From B10-G9 sp964627755 (GTDB lineage: Bacteria; Chloroflexota; Anaerolineae; Anaerolineales; UBA11858), in the NCBI GenBank assembly GCA_964627755.1, contig CAZVIH010000076.1, positions 41,400 to 105,399 of the forward strand: a stretch of DNA of 64,000 nucleotides, written 5' to 3'. Positions within the stretch are counted from its first letter, which is position 1. The number at the start of each line of letters is the position of its first letter. The position numbers and the translations under genes were made by a program. The notes below the pieces were generated by a model, which saw only the letters and a program-made list of their open reading frames with translations, did no database searches and was not told the DNA's origin. This document shows, one piece after another, positions 8,212 to 16,949 of the stretch.

Positions 8212-10554
8212 ATGAAAACAAAACGTTTCTTTTGGGCGCTGATTGCCCTCTTGATCGTCGGTTCTCTCGTTCTCAGCGCTTGCGGCGGAGCAAAAGAAAC
8301 TGCCGCTGTTGAAGAACCTGCTGCTGTCGGACCGATGGATGGTACTTACTACGAACGCGCCATGGCTGGCGAATTTGCTGGCACTGTTGTTACAATGACT
8401 GGCCCCTTCACTGATGAAGATGCTGTTAAATTTGATTCCTCTGTGGCTGCCTTCGAAGAAGCCACAGGCATTGACATTCAGTATGAAGGTTCCAAGGAAT
8501 TCGAAGCCACCATCACCCTGCGTGTTGACGCTGGTGATGCCCCCGATATCGTGGACTTCCCTCAGCCCGGCTTGCTCGCCACTATGGTAGCTCGCGGCGC
8601 AGTTGTTGATGTATCCACCTTCCTGCCCCAATCCTCCTTTGATAATTACAATCAAAGCTGGTGGGACATGGCCACCATGGCTGGACCCGATGGCGATATC
8701 ATTGCTGGTGTCTGGCACCGCTTCAACGCCAAGAGCCAGGTCTGGTACCCCCAAGCCCAGTTTGAGGCTGCTGGTTATACCATTCCAGAGACCTGGGATG
8801 AAATGATCGCACTCTCTGACCAGATCGTCGCTGATGGCGACACACCCTGGTGTGTTGGCATCGAGTCAGGCGCAGCCACCGGTTGGCCTGCCACCGACTG
8901 GATGGAAGAAATAATGCTCCGCACAACCTCCCTCGAGAACTATGACGCCTGGGTGAGAGGCGACCTGCCCTTCAGCTCTCCCGAAGTCAAACACGCTCTC
9001 GAAGTTCTGGCCGACCTATGGAAGGATGAGTACGTCTATGGCGGTTCTGAAGCCATTGTCACCACCTTCTTTGGTGATGCCCCCACCCCCATGTTTGAAG
9101 ATCCGCCCAAATGCTGGCTCCACAAGCAGGGCAACTTCATCACCAGCTTCTTCCCCGAAGGTGTTCAGTATGGAACCGATTATGGTTTCTTCTACCTTCC
9201 CGGTATTGATGAAGCATACGGTAGCCCATACCTGGTTGCAGGCGACATCATGGCCATGTTCAGTGACCGCGATGAAGTCCGCGCTGTCATGGAATTCTTC
9301 ACCCATGGTGAAGCTTTGAAAGAATGGCTAGCTGCCGGCGGCGCTCTTGCAATGCAGCTGGACACCGATCTGAACTGGTACAGCGACGAAGTCGAGAGAG
9401 GTATTGCCGAACTCGTTAACAATGCCACCTCCGTACGCTTTGATGGTTCCGACCTGATGCCCGGTGAAGTTGGTTCAGGCTCCTTCTGGACCGGTATGAC
9501 CGACTTCTTCTCCGGTGTTGCTGATGAGGACACAGTGTTGGCTGAAATTGACGCCTCCTGGCCTCTGAAGGTTGCCGAAGGTGATCTCGGAAGCGAGACC
9601 AATCCAATCCAGGTTCTCTTTGTTCCGTCCGTCGATGCCAACATCATCGTTACCGGTGGTGAGATCATGGCCGATGCCCTGTCTGCTGCCACTGGATTGA
9701 GCTTTGAGGTTTCAGTACCAACCTCCTACGCAGCGACCATCGAAGAGATGTGCGCTTCCCCGGATAAATCCATGGGCTTTATCCCAGGCTTGGGCTATGC
9801 CCTGGCCAGCCAGCTCTGCGGCGTGGACGTATCCTTTAAAGCTATTCGCTACGGATATCCTGTATATTGGGCGGAATACATTGTTGCCCGCGATAGCGAT
9901 TTCCAGACCCTGGAAGACCTGGAAGGCGCGAGCTGGGGCTACCCCTACCGAGCCTCAACCTCTGGTTACATGGTTCCCTATGTTGAATTGACCGAGTTGG
10001 GTGTTAAATGGGGTGATGAGATTGAGACTGGTGGTCACAACCAGACCGTTACTGCCGTCTACAACAATGAAGTGGACTTCGGCACCGTCTTTTACAGTGT
10101 GCCGCTGACTCCTGATGGTCCTCCCCTTTTCACCTGGGATGAGTACCTCGCTGGCGACATTACTACACTGGACCAGTATCTACCTCCTGCTGATGTCGTT
10201 CCGAACTGTGCCCTCAATGAAGACGGAAGTAAACTCCTCTGCGATGGATACCGCATTCTGGATGCCCGTGCCAACATTCGCACCGAGGCTCCTGATGTGA
10301 TACAGAAAGTACGCGTTCTGGCGATCTCCCAGATCGTCCCGAACGACACCCTGGCCTTTGGTCCTGATTTCCCCGCGGATGTCCGCGCCAAGGTCGAGTC
10401 AGCCCTTCTTTCCTTCGCTGATACTGAAGAATGGAGTGCATCAATCGGCAACAACGACTTCTACGGCTGGACAGGTATTGAGCCTGCTACCGATGCCGAA
10501 TACGATGTCGTTCGTCAGATGGTTATTCAAACTGGCTACGAGCTGGAAGAGTAG
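8212..10554 (+). CDS. Dual solute-binding lipoprotein (family 1 SBP fused to PhnD-like)
   Basis: Lipoprotein of 780 residues. Residues 1-24 are a signal peptide with lipobox LSAC (Cys24). Residues about 45-445 look like a family-1 extracellular (sugar/oligosaccharide) binding protein: opening strand with TGPFTDEDA, DAPDIVDFPQPG, and tryptophan-rich lobe motifs. Residues about 463-780 look like a PhnD-type phosphonate or phosphite binding protein (IQVLFVPSVDANIIV, then DLEGASWGYPYRASTSGY). Each half is nearly full length, so two binding domains from different structural clusters sit in one chain. The frame is continuous and the GGAGTAG Shine-Dalgarno is good, so this is not a sequencing fusion that I can detect. 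It is followed by a hairpin, phnC and phnE. The ligand is unknown; an amino-sugar phosphonate or similar conjugate is a guess. Confidence 0.8.
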   Translation: MKTKRFFWALIALLIVGSLVLSACGGAKETAAVEEPAAVGPMDGTYYERAMAGEFAGTVVTMTGPFTDEDAVKFDSSVAAFEEATGIDIQYEGSKEFEATITLRVDAGDAPDIVDFPQPGLLATMVARGAVVDVSTFLPQSSFDNYNQSWWDMATMAGPDGDIIAGVWHRFNAKSQVWYPQAQFEAAGYTIPETWDEMIALSDQIVADGDTPWCVGIESGAATGWPATDWMEEIMLRTTSLENYDAWVRGDLPFSSPEVKHALEVLADLWKDEYVYGGSEAIVTTFFGDAPTPMFEDPPKCWLHKQGNFITSFFPEGVQYGTDYGFFYLPGIDEAYGSPYLVAGDIMAMFSDRDEVRAVMEFFTHGEALKEWLAAGGALAMQLDTDLNWYSDEVERGIAELVNNATSVRFDGSDLMPGEVGSGSFWTGMTDFFSGVADEDTVLAEIDASWPLKVAEGDLGSETNPIQVLFVPSVDANIIVTGGEIMADALSAATGLSFEVSVPTSYAATIEEMCASPDKSMGFIPGLGYALASQLCGVDVSFKAIRYGYPVYWAEYIVARDSDFQTLEDLEGASWGYPYRASTSGYMVPYVELTELGVKWGDEIETGGHNQTVTAVYNNEVDFGTVFYSVPLTPDGPPLFTWDEYLAGDITTLDQYLPPADVVPNCALNEDGSKLLCDGYRILDARANIRTEAPDVIQKVRVLAISQIVPNDTLAFGPDFPADVRAKVESALLSFADTEEWSASIGNNDFYGWTGIEPATDAEYDVVRQMVIQTGYELEE

Positions 10555-10573
10555 TCCCATCTTGTTTAAACTA

Positions 10574-10605
10574 AATTGGGGCAGGGAAAATTCCCTGCCC
10601 CAATT
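10574..10605 (+). terminator. Intercistronic hairpin after the binding protein
   Basis: A perfect 15-bp inverted repeat (10574-10588 with 10591-10605, core GGGGCAGGGAA) without a long T-run lies between the binding-protein gene and phnC. It may cause partial termination or protect the upstream message, giving more binding protein than transporter. Confidence 0.6.
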
Positions 10606-10718
10606 GTGATAAATTTATCCGAGTGAAAAATTTCGACGTATCAGAAAAATCAATCCCATATGCTTTTTTTAGGCGTGAATTGCGCCCAGAACTTATTTAT
10701 GAATAAGGATAGTTGCTA

Positions 10719-11471
10719 ATGTTACAAATTCGTAACCTAACCAAGATCTACGAAGGGGGTGTCAAAGCCCTGGATAATGTCAGTTTTGACGTACCGAATG
10801 GTCAATTCCTGACGGTGATCGGGTTGAGTGGATCCGGCAAATCTACATTACTGCGCTGCATCAACCGCTTGATCGAACCCACAGAGGGACAGATCATCTG
10901 GAACGGTGAAGATATTACTAAAGCCTCGCCGGAAGAAATGCGCCGTATCCGCCGCAAGATCGGTATGGTTTTCCAACATTTCAACCTTGTACACCGCTCC
11001 AAAGTACTTACAAATGTTCTGGCAGGTCGATTGGGTTATGTGAACCCTACCTGGAGTTTGTTGAATCGTTTTCCAAAGAAGGATAGTGAAAAAGCCATTA
11101 AAAAGATGGAGCGTGTGGGGATCGCTGACAAAGCCCAGAGCCGGGCGGATGAGCTGAGCGGTGGGCAGCAGCAGCGCGTAGGTATTGCTCGCGCCTTAAT
11201 GCAGGATCCCGAAATGATCCTGGCAGATGAACCGGTCGCCAGCCTTGATCCAGTTTTAGCCCACAGTATCATGAAGCACCTTGAAGATATAAATAAAAAT
11301 GACGGAGTTACAGTATTATGTAGTCTGCACTTTCTTGATCTCGTCCACCGTTATGCCGATTATGTGATTGCCTTGAATGAAGGTAAGCTGGTCTTCGAAG
11401 GTACACCCGAGCAGATCGATGATAATAAATTTAAGGATATCTACGGCCGCGATGCCGAGCGAGTAGGATAA
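10719..11471 (+). CDS. phnC: Phosphonate-type ABC transporter ATP-binding protein
   Basis: Cytoplasmic ATPase of 250 residues that powers import through the adjacent permease. It has Walker A GLSGSGKSTLLR near residue 36, a Q-loop in MVFQHFNLV, the ABC signature LSGGQQQRVGIARAL, and Walker B MILADEPVASLDP, followed by the switch-region His in SLHFLDL. The ATG at 10719 is preceded by AAGGAT; the TTG at 10713 has no spacing advantage. phnE follows after 6 bp. Family placement as PhnC is firm, the substrate is not. Confidence 0.88.
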   Translation: MLQIRNLTKIYEGGVKALDNVSFDVPNGQFLTVIGLSGSGKSTLLRCINRLIEPTEGQIIWNGEDITKASPEEMRRIRRKIGMVFQHFNLVHRSKVLTNVLAGRLGYVNPTWSLLNRFPKKDSEKAIKKMERVGIADKAQSRADELSGGQQQRVGIARALMQDPEMILADEPVASLDPVLAHSIMKHLEDINKNDGVTVLCSLHFLDLVHRYADYVIALNEGKLVFEGTPEQIDDNKFKDIYGRDAERVG

Positions 11472-11477
11472 AGAGTT

Positions 11478-13322
11478 ATGAAGAATAAAAAAGAGAACAA
11501 AACCTCCTTATGGAAATCCTTGAAAATCGGGGTGATTACTTTGCTTATTATGATCATCCTGGCCTACGGGTTCCAGATCACTCGAGTAGATTTGGAAGAG
11601 CTGAGCAGCGAACAACGTCAGGATAGTCTGATCCGAGTAACCCGAGCACTGGCTAAACCCGATTTTTTTGAATACAACAAGACAGAAGAGATCGTCAATA
11701 CCCCGTTTTACCTCCCATGTCCTGAAGGTGGTTCAATACCTGAGGTTCCATCACAAGATCAATCCAATCCTTATCTGGTTATCACCCCCGCCTGTGCCAG
11801 CAGCGGTGATACCATCACGGTCGAGGGATTTAATTTCGCTCCTAGTGCATCTGGGCCCCTGCGCTTTGTGCCTGGAAGCGACCAAGAGAATCTTGTTACC
11901 CTGGGACGTGTATCTGTAAAAACCGATCTTTCGGGCCATTTCATATCCAGTATGGATCTTCCTGACCGCGAAAGTGATGAGGTGCAATATATACGCGTCT
12001 CACTCTCGCGCAACACGGGAGCACCTCATTTTAGCCAGTCTGCTCGGGACACATTGGAAAAGATCATTGAGACGGTCTTCCTCGCTTTGTTGGCAACAAT
12101 CTTCGGTACGATAATCGCCATCCCGATGAGTTTCTTTGCTGCCCGCAACTTGATGAAACCGGTAAAAAGCCCATTGTTGAGCATTTCTCTATCTGTCCTG
12201 GGCTGGCCTATCGGCATAGCAGTGGGTTTCATGATTATCCAAGCCCTGGGCAATTTCAGCGATTCGATCGGTGTGAATGTATGGGTCAACCTGGCAAGTA
12301 TTGTGATAGCCCTGACCATTATCTGGTTTGCCTTTCGCTGGGCTGTACCACCAGAGGAACTTGTCCCCCCATCTCTCATCATTCGCGTGGTCCGCATCGC
12401 GGTGTTATTCATAGGAGTGGTTTTTAGCTTCTATGGCTTATTCCAACTGATCAGCGTGTTGAGAACCCTTGGAGCGAATCTTACTGATAGCCTGGGTTCG
12501 TTCGGTTTTTTGGGAAATTTCCTCTTCCAACTCAGTGATATTAGCAAACTTCTGATCCCCGTTCTCGGAGGTTTGGCAGCCGGGGGCTTTCTGGGCAGCT
12601 TCATGGGCCGCATCGGGCAACGAGGCTCAGAGAAAATTGCTGAAAGGGGATTGAAAATCATCAATTTGATTACTGCGTCCACCGCCGGAGCCACCCTGCT
12701 GGTCTTGCTTGGGCAGTTGCTTGAGTGGTTATATCAGATCGAAAATCCTTTATATACTCTTTGGGGTCCATTAGCTGTTGGCGGATTGATGGGACTCCTA
12801 CTGGCAATCTTCACTAAAGCCAAGGAGCCTCTGCCCACAGGTCTGGCGATTTATTACATTACCCGCACCTTCCTAAATGCCTTGCGTTCGGTAGAAGCTT
12901 TAATCATGGCGATTGTTTTTGTCATTGCAGTCGGCATCGGTCCCTTTGCCGGTGTGTTAGCCCTCGGCTTACATACCATTGTCAGCCTCGCTAAACTCTA
13001 CTCCGAACAGGTCGAGAGCATCATGTCCGGCCCGTTGGAAGCCATCCAGGCAACAGGAGCCAACCGCCTGCAAACTATCATCTATGCTGTTGTCCCTCAG
13101 ATTGTTCCGCCCTATATTTCCTATACCATGTACCGTTGGGATATCAACGTTCGCATGTCCACCATCATCGGTTTTGTAGGCGGGGGCGGGATTGGCTTCT
13201 TGCTCCAGCAGAATATCAACCTGCTTAACTACCGCGGTGCTAGCGCTCAGATGGTGGCGATTGCCGTGGTTGTGGCGTCGATGGATTACGTCAGCTCTGT
13301 AGTCCGGGAACGTATGGTCTAA
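11478..13322 (+). CDS. phnE: PhnE-type permease with extra extracytoplasmic domain and insertion
   Basis: Membrane subunit of 614 residues, more than twice the usual PhnE length of about 260-290. After the first transmembrane helix (about 15-33) comes an extracytoplasmic region of about 150 residues with an IPT/Ig-like pattern (ITPACASSGDTITVEGFNF). The permease core begins near residue 190 (DTLEKIIETVFLALLATIFG), is interrupted by about 240 residues of additional membrane segments (roughly 230-450), and resumes with the ATPase-contacting EAA loop EAIQATGANRLQTI near residue 520. The terminal part ends in GGGGIGFLLQQ. One gene may therefore form a large half-transporter. It is the last gene of the operon and ends before a strong hairpin. 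Confidence 0.85.
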   Translation: MKNKKENKTSLWKSLKIGVITLLIMIILAYGFQITRVDLEELSSEQRQDSLIRVTRALAKPDFFEYNKTEEIVNTPFYLPCPEGGSIPEVPSQDQSNPYLVITPACASSGDTITVEGFNFAPSASGPLRFVPGSDQENLVTLGRVSVKTDLSGHFISSMDLPDRESDEVQYIRVSLSRNTGAPHFSQSARDTLEKIIETVFLALLATIFGTIIAIPMSFFAARNLMKPVKSPLLSISLSVLGWPIGIAVGFMIIQALGNFSDSIGVNVWVNLASIVIALTIIWFAFRWAVPPEELVPPSLIIRVVRIAVLFIGVVFSFYGLFQLISVLRTLGANLTDSLGSFGFLGNFLFQLSDISKLLIPVLGGLAAGGFLGSFMGRIGQRGSEKIAERGLKIINLITASTAGATLLVLLGQLLEWLYQIENPLYTLWGPLAVGGLMGLLLAIFTKAKEPLPTGLAIYYITRTFLNALRSVEALIMAIVFVIAVGIGPFAGVLALGLHTIVSLAKLYSEQVESIMSGPLEAIQATGANRLQTIIYAVVPQIVPPYISYTMYRWDINVRMSTIIGFVGGGGIGFLLQQNINLLNYRGASAQMVAIAVVVASMDYVSSVVRERMV

Positions 13323-13346
13323 AGATCTTTTTACTACCCTTGAACA

Positions 13347-13381
13347 AAACATCCCGGAGGTTTGAAAACTCCGGGATGTTT
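13347..13381 (+). terminator. Terminator of the phosphonate-type operon
   Basis: A perfect 13-bp inverted repeat (AAACATCCCGGAG at 13347-13359 with its complement at 13369-13381) around a 9-nt loop. The T-tail is short, but the stem is strong and symmetrical. Confidence 0.65.
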
Positions 13382-13387
13382 ACTTAA

Positions 13388-13396
13388 TGGTAGACT
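13388..13396 (+). promoter_or_regulatory. Extended -10 promoter of larE, leaderless
   Basis: TGG followed by TAGACT (13391-13396). The larE ATG begins 7 nt later with no Shine-Dalgarno sequence between. Confidence 0.45.
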
Positions 13397-13403
13397 AGGT
13401 GAC

Positions 13404-14213
13404 ATGAAAAAGAAGCTGGAATCTCTGCGAAAATATTTATCCAAGATGGACCACACCCTGGTGGCTTATTCAGGCGGAGTGGACAGTACCCTCTTGACCA
13501 AAATTGCCCGGGAAGTTCTGGGTGAGAAAGTTACAGCTGTTATCGTTTCTTCTCCCACACTACCAGCCCGGGAACTTGAGGAAGCCCGCGAAATAGCTGC
13601 TTTGATAGGAGTAAACCTGGTTGAGATGGCAAGTGATGAAATTGACCTCCCGGATTATGCCGCCAATTCTGAACAACGCTGTTATGTCTGCAAAAACCAC
13701 CGCTATCAAATGCTGCGGAAATACGCTGCTGAAAACGGTTTTCAAACCATCCTGGATGGCAGCAATGCGGATGATCTGGGCGATTTTCGACCCGGCCACC
13801 GGGCAGCACTTGAACATGATATATATAGTCCTCTTCAGGAAGTGGGTTTAACAAAATCAGATATCCGCAGCCTGGCAGAAGAAATGGACCTACCCAACTG
13901 GGATAAACCATCCTCCGCCTGCCTGGCATCCCGGATCCCTTATGGCACAAAAATCACACCCGAAGACTTATTAAAAATTGAAAAAGCTGAGGATTTCCTT
14001 CTTCAGCTTGGTTTCCGACAACTGCGCGTCCGCCACCACGGTGATATAGCGCGCATAGAAATACAACCAGAGATGTTTGATATACTGCTAAATAACAGGA
14101 AACTGATCACACAGAAACTGAAAGAGATGGGTTATTCTTATATTGCCCTTGATATTCTAGGGTTTAGGTCTGGCAGCTTAAATGAAGGAATAAGGAATAA
14201 TGGATCAAATTAA
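13404..14213 (+). CDS. larE: LarE, sulfur transferase for the nickel-pincer cofactor
   Basis: PP-loop enzyme of 269 residues that activates the carboxylates of the pyridinium biscarboxylate mononucleotide and installs sulfur. The PP-loop is AYSGGVDSTLL at residues 21-31. Cys93 and Cys96 (CYVC) plus Cys173 (SSACLASR) match the three-cysteine pattern known for [4Fe-4S]-dependent LarE forms, which reuse the enzyme, whereas the single-cysteine form sacrifices its own sulfur. I chose the ATG at 13404 because upstream codons lie in the terminator and promoter. larB begins 14 bp before its end. Confidence 0.92.
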   Translation: MKKKLESLRKYLSKMDHTLVAYSGGVDSTLLTKIAREVLGEKVTAVIVSSPTLPARELEEAREIAALIGVNLVEMASDEIDLPDYAANSEQRCYVCKNHRYQMLRKYAAENGFQTILDGSNADDLGDFRPGHRAALEHDIYSPLQEVGLTKSDIRSLAEEMDLPNWDKPSSACLASRIPYGTKITPEDLLKIEKAEDFLLQLGFRQLRVRHHGDIARIEIQPEMFDILLNNRKLITQKLKEMGYSYIALDILGFRSGSLNEGIRNNGSN

Positions 14214-14964
14214 ACTGGAAGAAGTATTATCCTCTGTCAAAAAAGGGGAATTATCTGTTAACGAAGCTCTGAAACGTCTCAAATCATTACCTTTTGAAAA
14301 CCTTGGGTTCGCCCGGCTGGATCTTCATCGTGATCTCCGGCAGGGTCTTCCCGAGGTGGTCTTCTGCCAGAATAAAACCCCGGAGCAGATCATTACGATC
14401 ATGGAAAGACTCTGGGAACACCATGACCATGTCCTGGGGACCAGGCTTTCTCCCGAGGCCGCCAGTAATGTTCAAAAAGGATTGCCTCAAGCCCTCTATG
14501 ATCCTATTTCTAGATTACTGCGTCTCTCGCGAGGAGAACGCCCACTTCCCGAGGATGATGCCCCTTTTGGAATGGTAATCTCTGGAGGCACCTCTGACCA
14601 GCCAGTGGCCGAAGAAGCTGCAATGACCCTGGAATTCCTGGGCAGCCGGGTGATCCGGGCCTACGATATTGGTGTATCAGGAGTGCACCGCCTTCTTGAC
14701 CAGCACGCGCTGCTTACCGAAGCAGACGTGATCATCAGTGTTGCCGGAATGGAAGGAGCTCTCACCAGTGTTGTGGGCGGCCTGGTCTCCTGCCCGGTTG
14801 TTGGTGTACCGACATCAGTCGGGTATGGCGCTAATTTCCAGGGGGTCGCTGCCCTGCTGGCCATGTTAAACGCCTGCGCTCCGGGTATCGCTGTCGTGAA
14901 TATTGATAATGGGTTTGGTGCGGCAGTATACGCACATTCGATTTTGAGGAGAATTAACAAATGA
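14200..14964 (+). CDS. larB: LarB, pyridinium-3,5-biscarboxylate mononucleotide synthase
   Basis: Member of the PurE/AIR-carboxylase-like family, 254 residues, which carboxylates and hydrolyses nicotinic acid adenine dinucleotide in the first step of nickel-pincer cofactor synthesis. The C-terminal PurE-like half shows VISGGTSDQPVAEEA, ISVAGMEGALTSVVGGL, GVPTSVGYGANFQGVAALL and NIDNGFGAA. It overlaps larE by 14 bp and larC by 4 bp, so the three genes are translationally coupled. Confidence 0.93.
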   Translation: MDQIKLEEVLSSVKKGELSVNEALKRLKSLPFENLGFARLDLHRDLRQGLPEVVFCQNKTPEQIITIMERLWEHHDHVLGTRLSPEAASNVQKGLPQALYDPISRLLRLSRGERPLPEDDAPFGMVISGGTSDQPVAEEAAMTLEFLGSRVIRAYDIGVSGVHRLLDQHALLTEADVIISVAGMEGALTSVVGGLVSCPVVGVPTSVGYGANFQGVAALLAMLNACAPGIAVVNIDNGFGAAVYAHSILRRINK

Positions 14965-16136
14965 AAGTCCTTTACTTTGACCTGATCGGCGGAGCGAGCG
15001 GTGATATGATCCTGGCTGCACTGATTGACGCTGGTGTTCCAGCTGATAAATTGGCTGAGATGCTGACTGGTTTGAAGTTAGACGAATTCGAACTTAAGTC
15101 TGCCTCAATAAATAAAAATGGTTTTCAAGCTACTAAAGTAGATATCCAGGTAGGCAAACAACCCCCAGAAAGACATTTGAAAGAAATCCTTGATGTGATC
15201 CAAAATAGTTCTCTTCCTGGACCGATCCGCGACAGGGCAACCAAGATCTTTCAAAAGATCGCGGCTGTAGAAGCGGGCATTCATAACAAACCGGTTGATC
15301 AAATCCACCTCCATGAACTGGGCAGCACTGACACCATAGTTGATGTGACCGGAGCGCTGCTGGCCCTCGACTATCTAGGTGTGTCTCACATATATGCTTC
15401 TCCCATTCCCCTGGGCAGCGGTTTTATCGATGGTGCACATGGTCAGATCCCCCTGCCGGCCCCAGCTACTATTGCATTATTAAAGGGTTTGCCGGTAAGG
15501 AAAACTGAAATTAAAGCTGAACTCATTACACCAACTGGAGCTGCCTTGCTGGCTGAGCTTGTGGATGATTTTTCCCCACCCCCGGAGATGACGATTGACA
15601 AAATAGGATATGGGGCTGGAACCCGTGATTTGCCAATACCAAACCTGCTCCGGGTGATGATTGGAGAAATAGCGGAAAAAAGAAATCAGACCCTAGAAAA
15701 ATTAATCCTGTTGGAAAGTAATCTGGACGATATGAACCCGGAGATTTATCCTTATGTTATGAATTTATTATTTAATGCAGGAGCACTGGATGTCTGCCTG
15801 CTTCCAGTTCAGATGAAAAAGAACCGTCCTGGTACTCAGATCCAGGTCCTGGTAAATATTCAAAACGTACAAGATATGAAGGATATTCTTTTTCAGGAGA
15901 CTAGCACGCTGGGTATCAGGCAAACGTTAGTTGACAGATATTCACTTCCCAGGATTATCCAAGAAGTATCAACTACTTATGGAGTGGTCAGAATTAAGGT
16001 TGCTGGGGAAGGGACCAATTATCAAAAAGTATCTCCCGAGTTTGAAGATTGTCAAAAATTAGCCCGGGAGAATCATATACCCATCCAAAAGGTCTATCAG
16101 GAAGCGATCAAAGCCTATTACGAAGGGAATAACTGA
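14961..16136 (+). CDS. larC: LarC, nickel insertion protein (single chain)
   Basis: Cyclometallase of 391 residues that inserts nickel into the dithiolated pincer nucleotide. The N-terminal YFDLIGGASGDMILAALI and histidine-containing HLHELGSTDTIVD motifs are typical, as is LLESNLDDMNPE in the second half. It is one uninterrupted gene, unlike forms made as LarC1/LarC2 by programmed frameshift. No larA or other nickel-pincer racemase gene is present in the window, so the client enzyme must lie elsewhere. Confidence 0.92.
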   Translation: MKVLYFDLIGGASGDMILAALIDAGVPADKLAEMLTGLKLDEFELKSASINKNGFQATKVDIQVGKQPPERHLKEILDVIQNSSLPGPIRDRATKIFQKIAAVEAGIHNKPVDQIHLHELGSTDTIVDVTGALLALDYLGVSHIYASPIPLGSGFIDGAHGQIPLPAPATIALLKGLPVRKTEIKAELITPTGAALLAELVDDFSPPPEMTIDKIGYGAGTRDLPIPNLLRVMIGEIAEKRNQTLEKLILLESNLDDMNPEIYPYVMNLLFNAGALDVCLLPVQMKKNRPGTQIQVLVNIQNVQDMKDILFQETSTLGIRQTLVDRYSLPRIIQEVSTTYGVVRIKVAGEGTNYQKVSPEFEDCQKLARENHIPIQKVYQEAIKAYYEGNN

Positions 16137-16232
16137 TCCCTTTTTACTCAATTTTTGCTGATCTCACGCCAGAAATTCCCAATTCCCTGCATGTTAAGAT
16201 TGGATTAGATAGCCTGTTGAAAAAACTTCTCA

Positions 16233-16241
16233 TGGTACAAT
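16233..16241 (+). promoter_or_regulatory. Extended -10 promoter, leaderless
   Basis: TGG followed by TACAAT (16236-16241); the GTG start at 16248 follows after 6 nt. It matches closely the element at 3259-3267. Confidence 0.55.
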
Positions 16242-16247
16242 TCGCAC

Positions 16248-16889
16248 GTGTTTAAGAAAAGAAGAAAAATGATCCTCTATCTGCTGCTGTTGATAATTAT
16301 CGTACTGATCGGCGCCCCGCGCGTCATTATGGTGCAGCAAGCAGGAAAACAAATCTATTCAGCAGAAGATGTACCCCCTGCCCGGGCAGCTGTTGTGTTT
16401 GGCGCAGGTTTAACTTCTTCTGGCGGACCTACAACAGTATTAAAGGACCGGGTGGAAACAGCAGTTATCCTATACCAATCCGGGAAGGTCGAAAAAGTCC
16501 TTATGAGCGGAGATAACCGCTTCATTAATTACAATGAACCGGGCGCAATGAAAGCCTATGCCCTGGAACTTGGTATGCCGGAAGAAGATATCGTGCTGGA
16601 TTACGCCGGCCGCAGGACCTATGATACCTGCTATCGGGCCAGGGATATCTTCCAGCTGGATAATATTATCCTGGTCACCCAGAATTTCCATTTATCCCGG
16701 GCTTTATATACCTGCAAAACCCTCGGGGTGAAATCTGTAGGAGTCTCAGCGGATCTGCGGCCTTACCGCGAAGAAGGGTATTGGAATGTTCGTGAGATTC
16801 CTGCTTGTATGATGGCCTTTATCCAGGTCCATATCACAAAACCCGAACCTGTTTTGGGCGATCAGGAACCTATCTTCCCTTTGGAATGA
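16248..16889 (+). CDS. SanA/YdcF-like membrane-anchored DUF218 protein
   Basis: Protein of 213 residues with one N-terminal transmembrane segment (about 6-24) and an external DUF218 domain. Motifs are AAVVFGAGL, VLKDRVETAVILYQSGKV, LMSGDN, NEPGAMKAYALELG, and ILVTQNFHLSRALYTC with the conserved His-Arg pair. In enterobacteria SanA affects envelope permeability to vancomycin; the biochemical role is not settled. GTG start with no Shine-Dalgarno, exactly where transcription should begin. No obvious operon partner. Confidence 0.8.
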   Translation: MFKKRRKMILYLLLLIIIVLIGAPRVIMVQQAGKQIYSAEDVPPARAAVVFGAGLTSSGGPTTVLKDRVETAVILYQSGKVEKVLMSGDNRFINYNEPGAMKAYALELGMPEEDIVLDYAGRRTYDTCYRARDIFQLDNIILVTQNFHLSRALYTCKTLGVKSVGVSADLRPYREEGYWNVREIPACMMAFIQVHITKPEPVLGDQEPIFPLE

Positions 16890-16949
16890 ATCCTGCACTG
16901 TTAAATCAAATAGAAAACCTATATCAGCTAAAAAGCTGAGGAGTTTGTT

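Noticed and set aside
9026..9692. Antisense and shifted open frames inside the binding-protein gene
   Set aside because: They have no ribosome sites and read as compositional shadows of a strongly biased coding frame.
8212..10554. Fused binding protein as two genes joined by a sequencing error
   Set aside because: The frame is continuous, with no internal Shine-Dalgarno or second signal peptide before the PhnD-like half.
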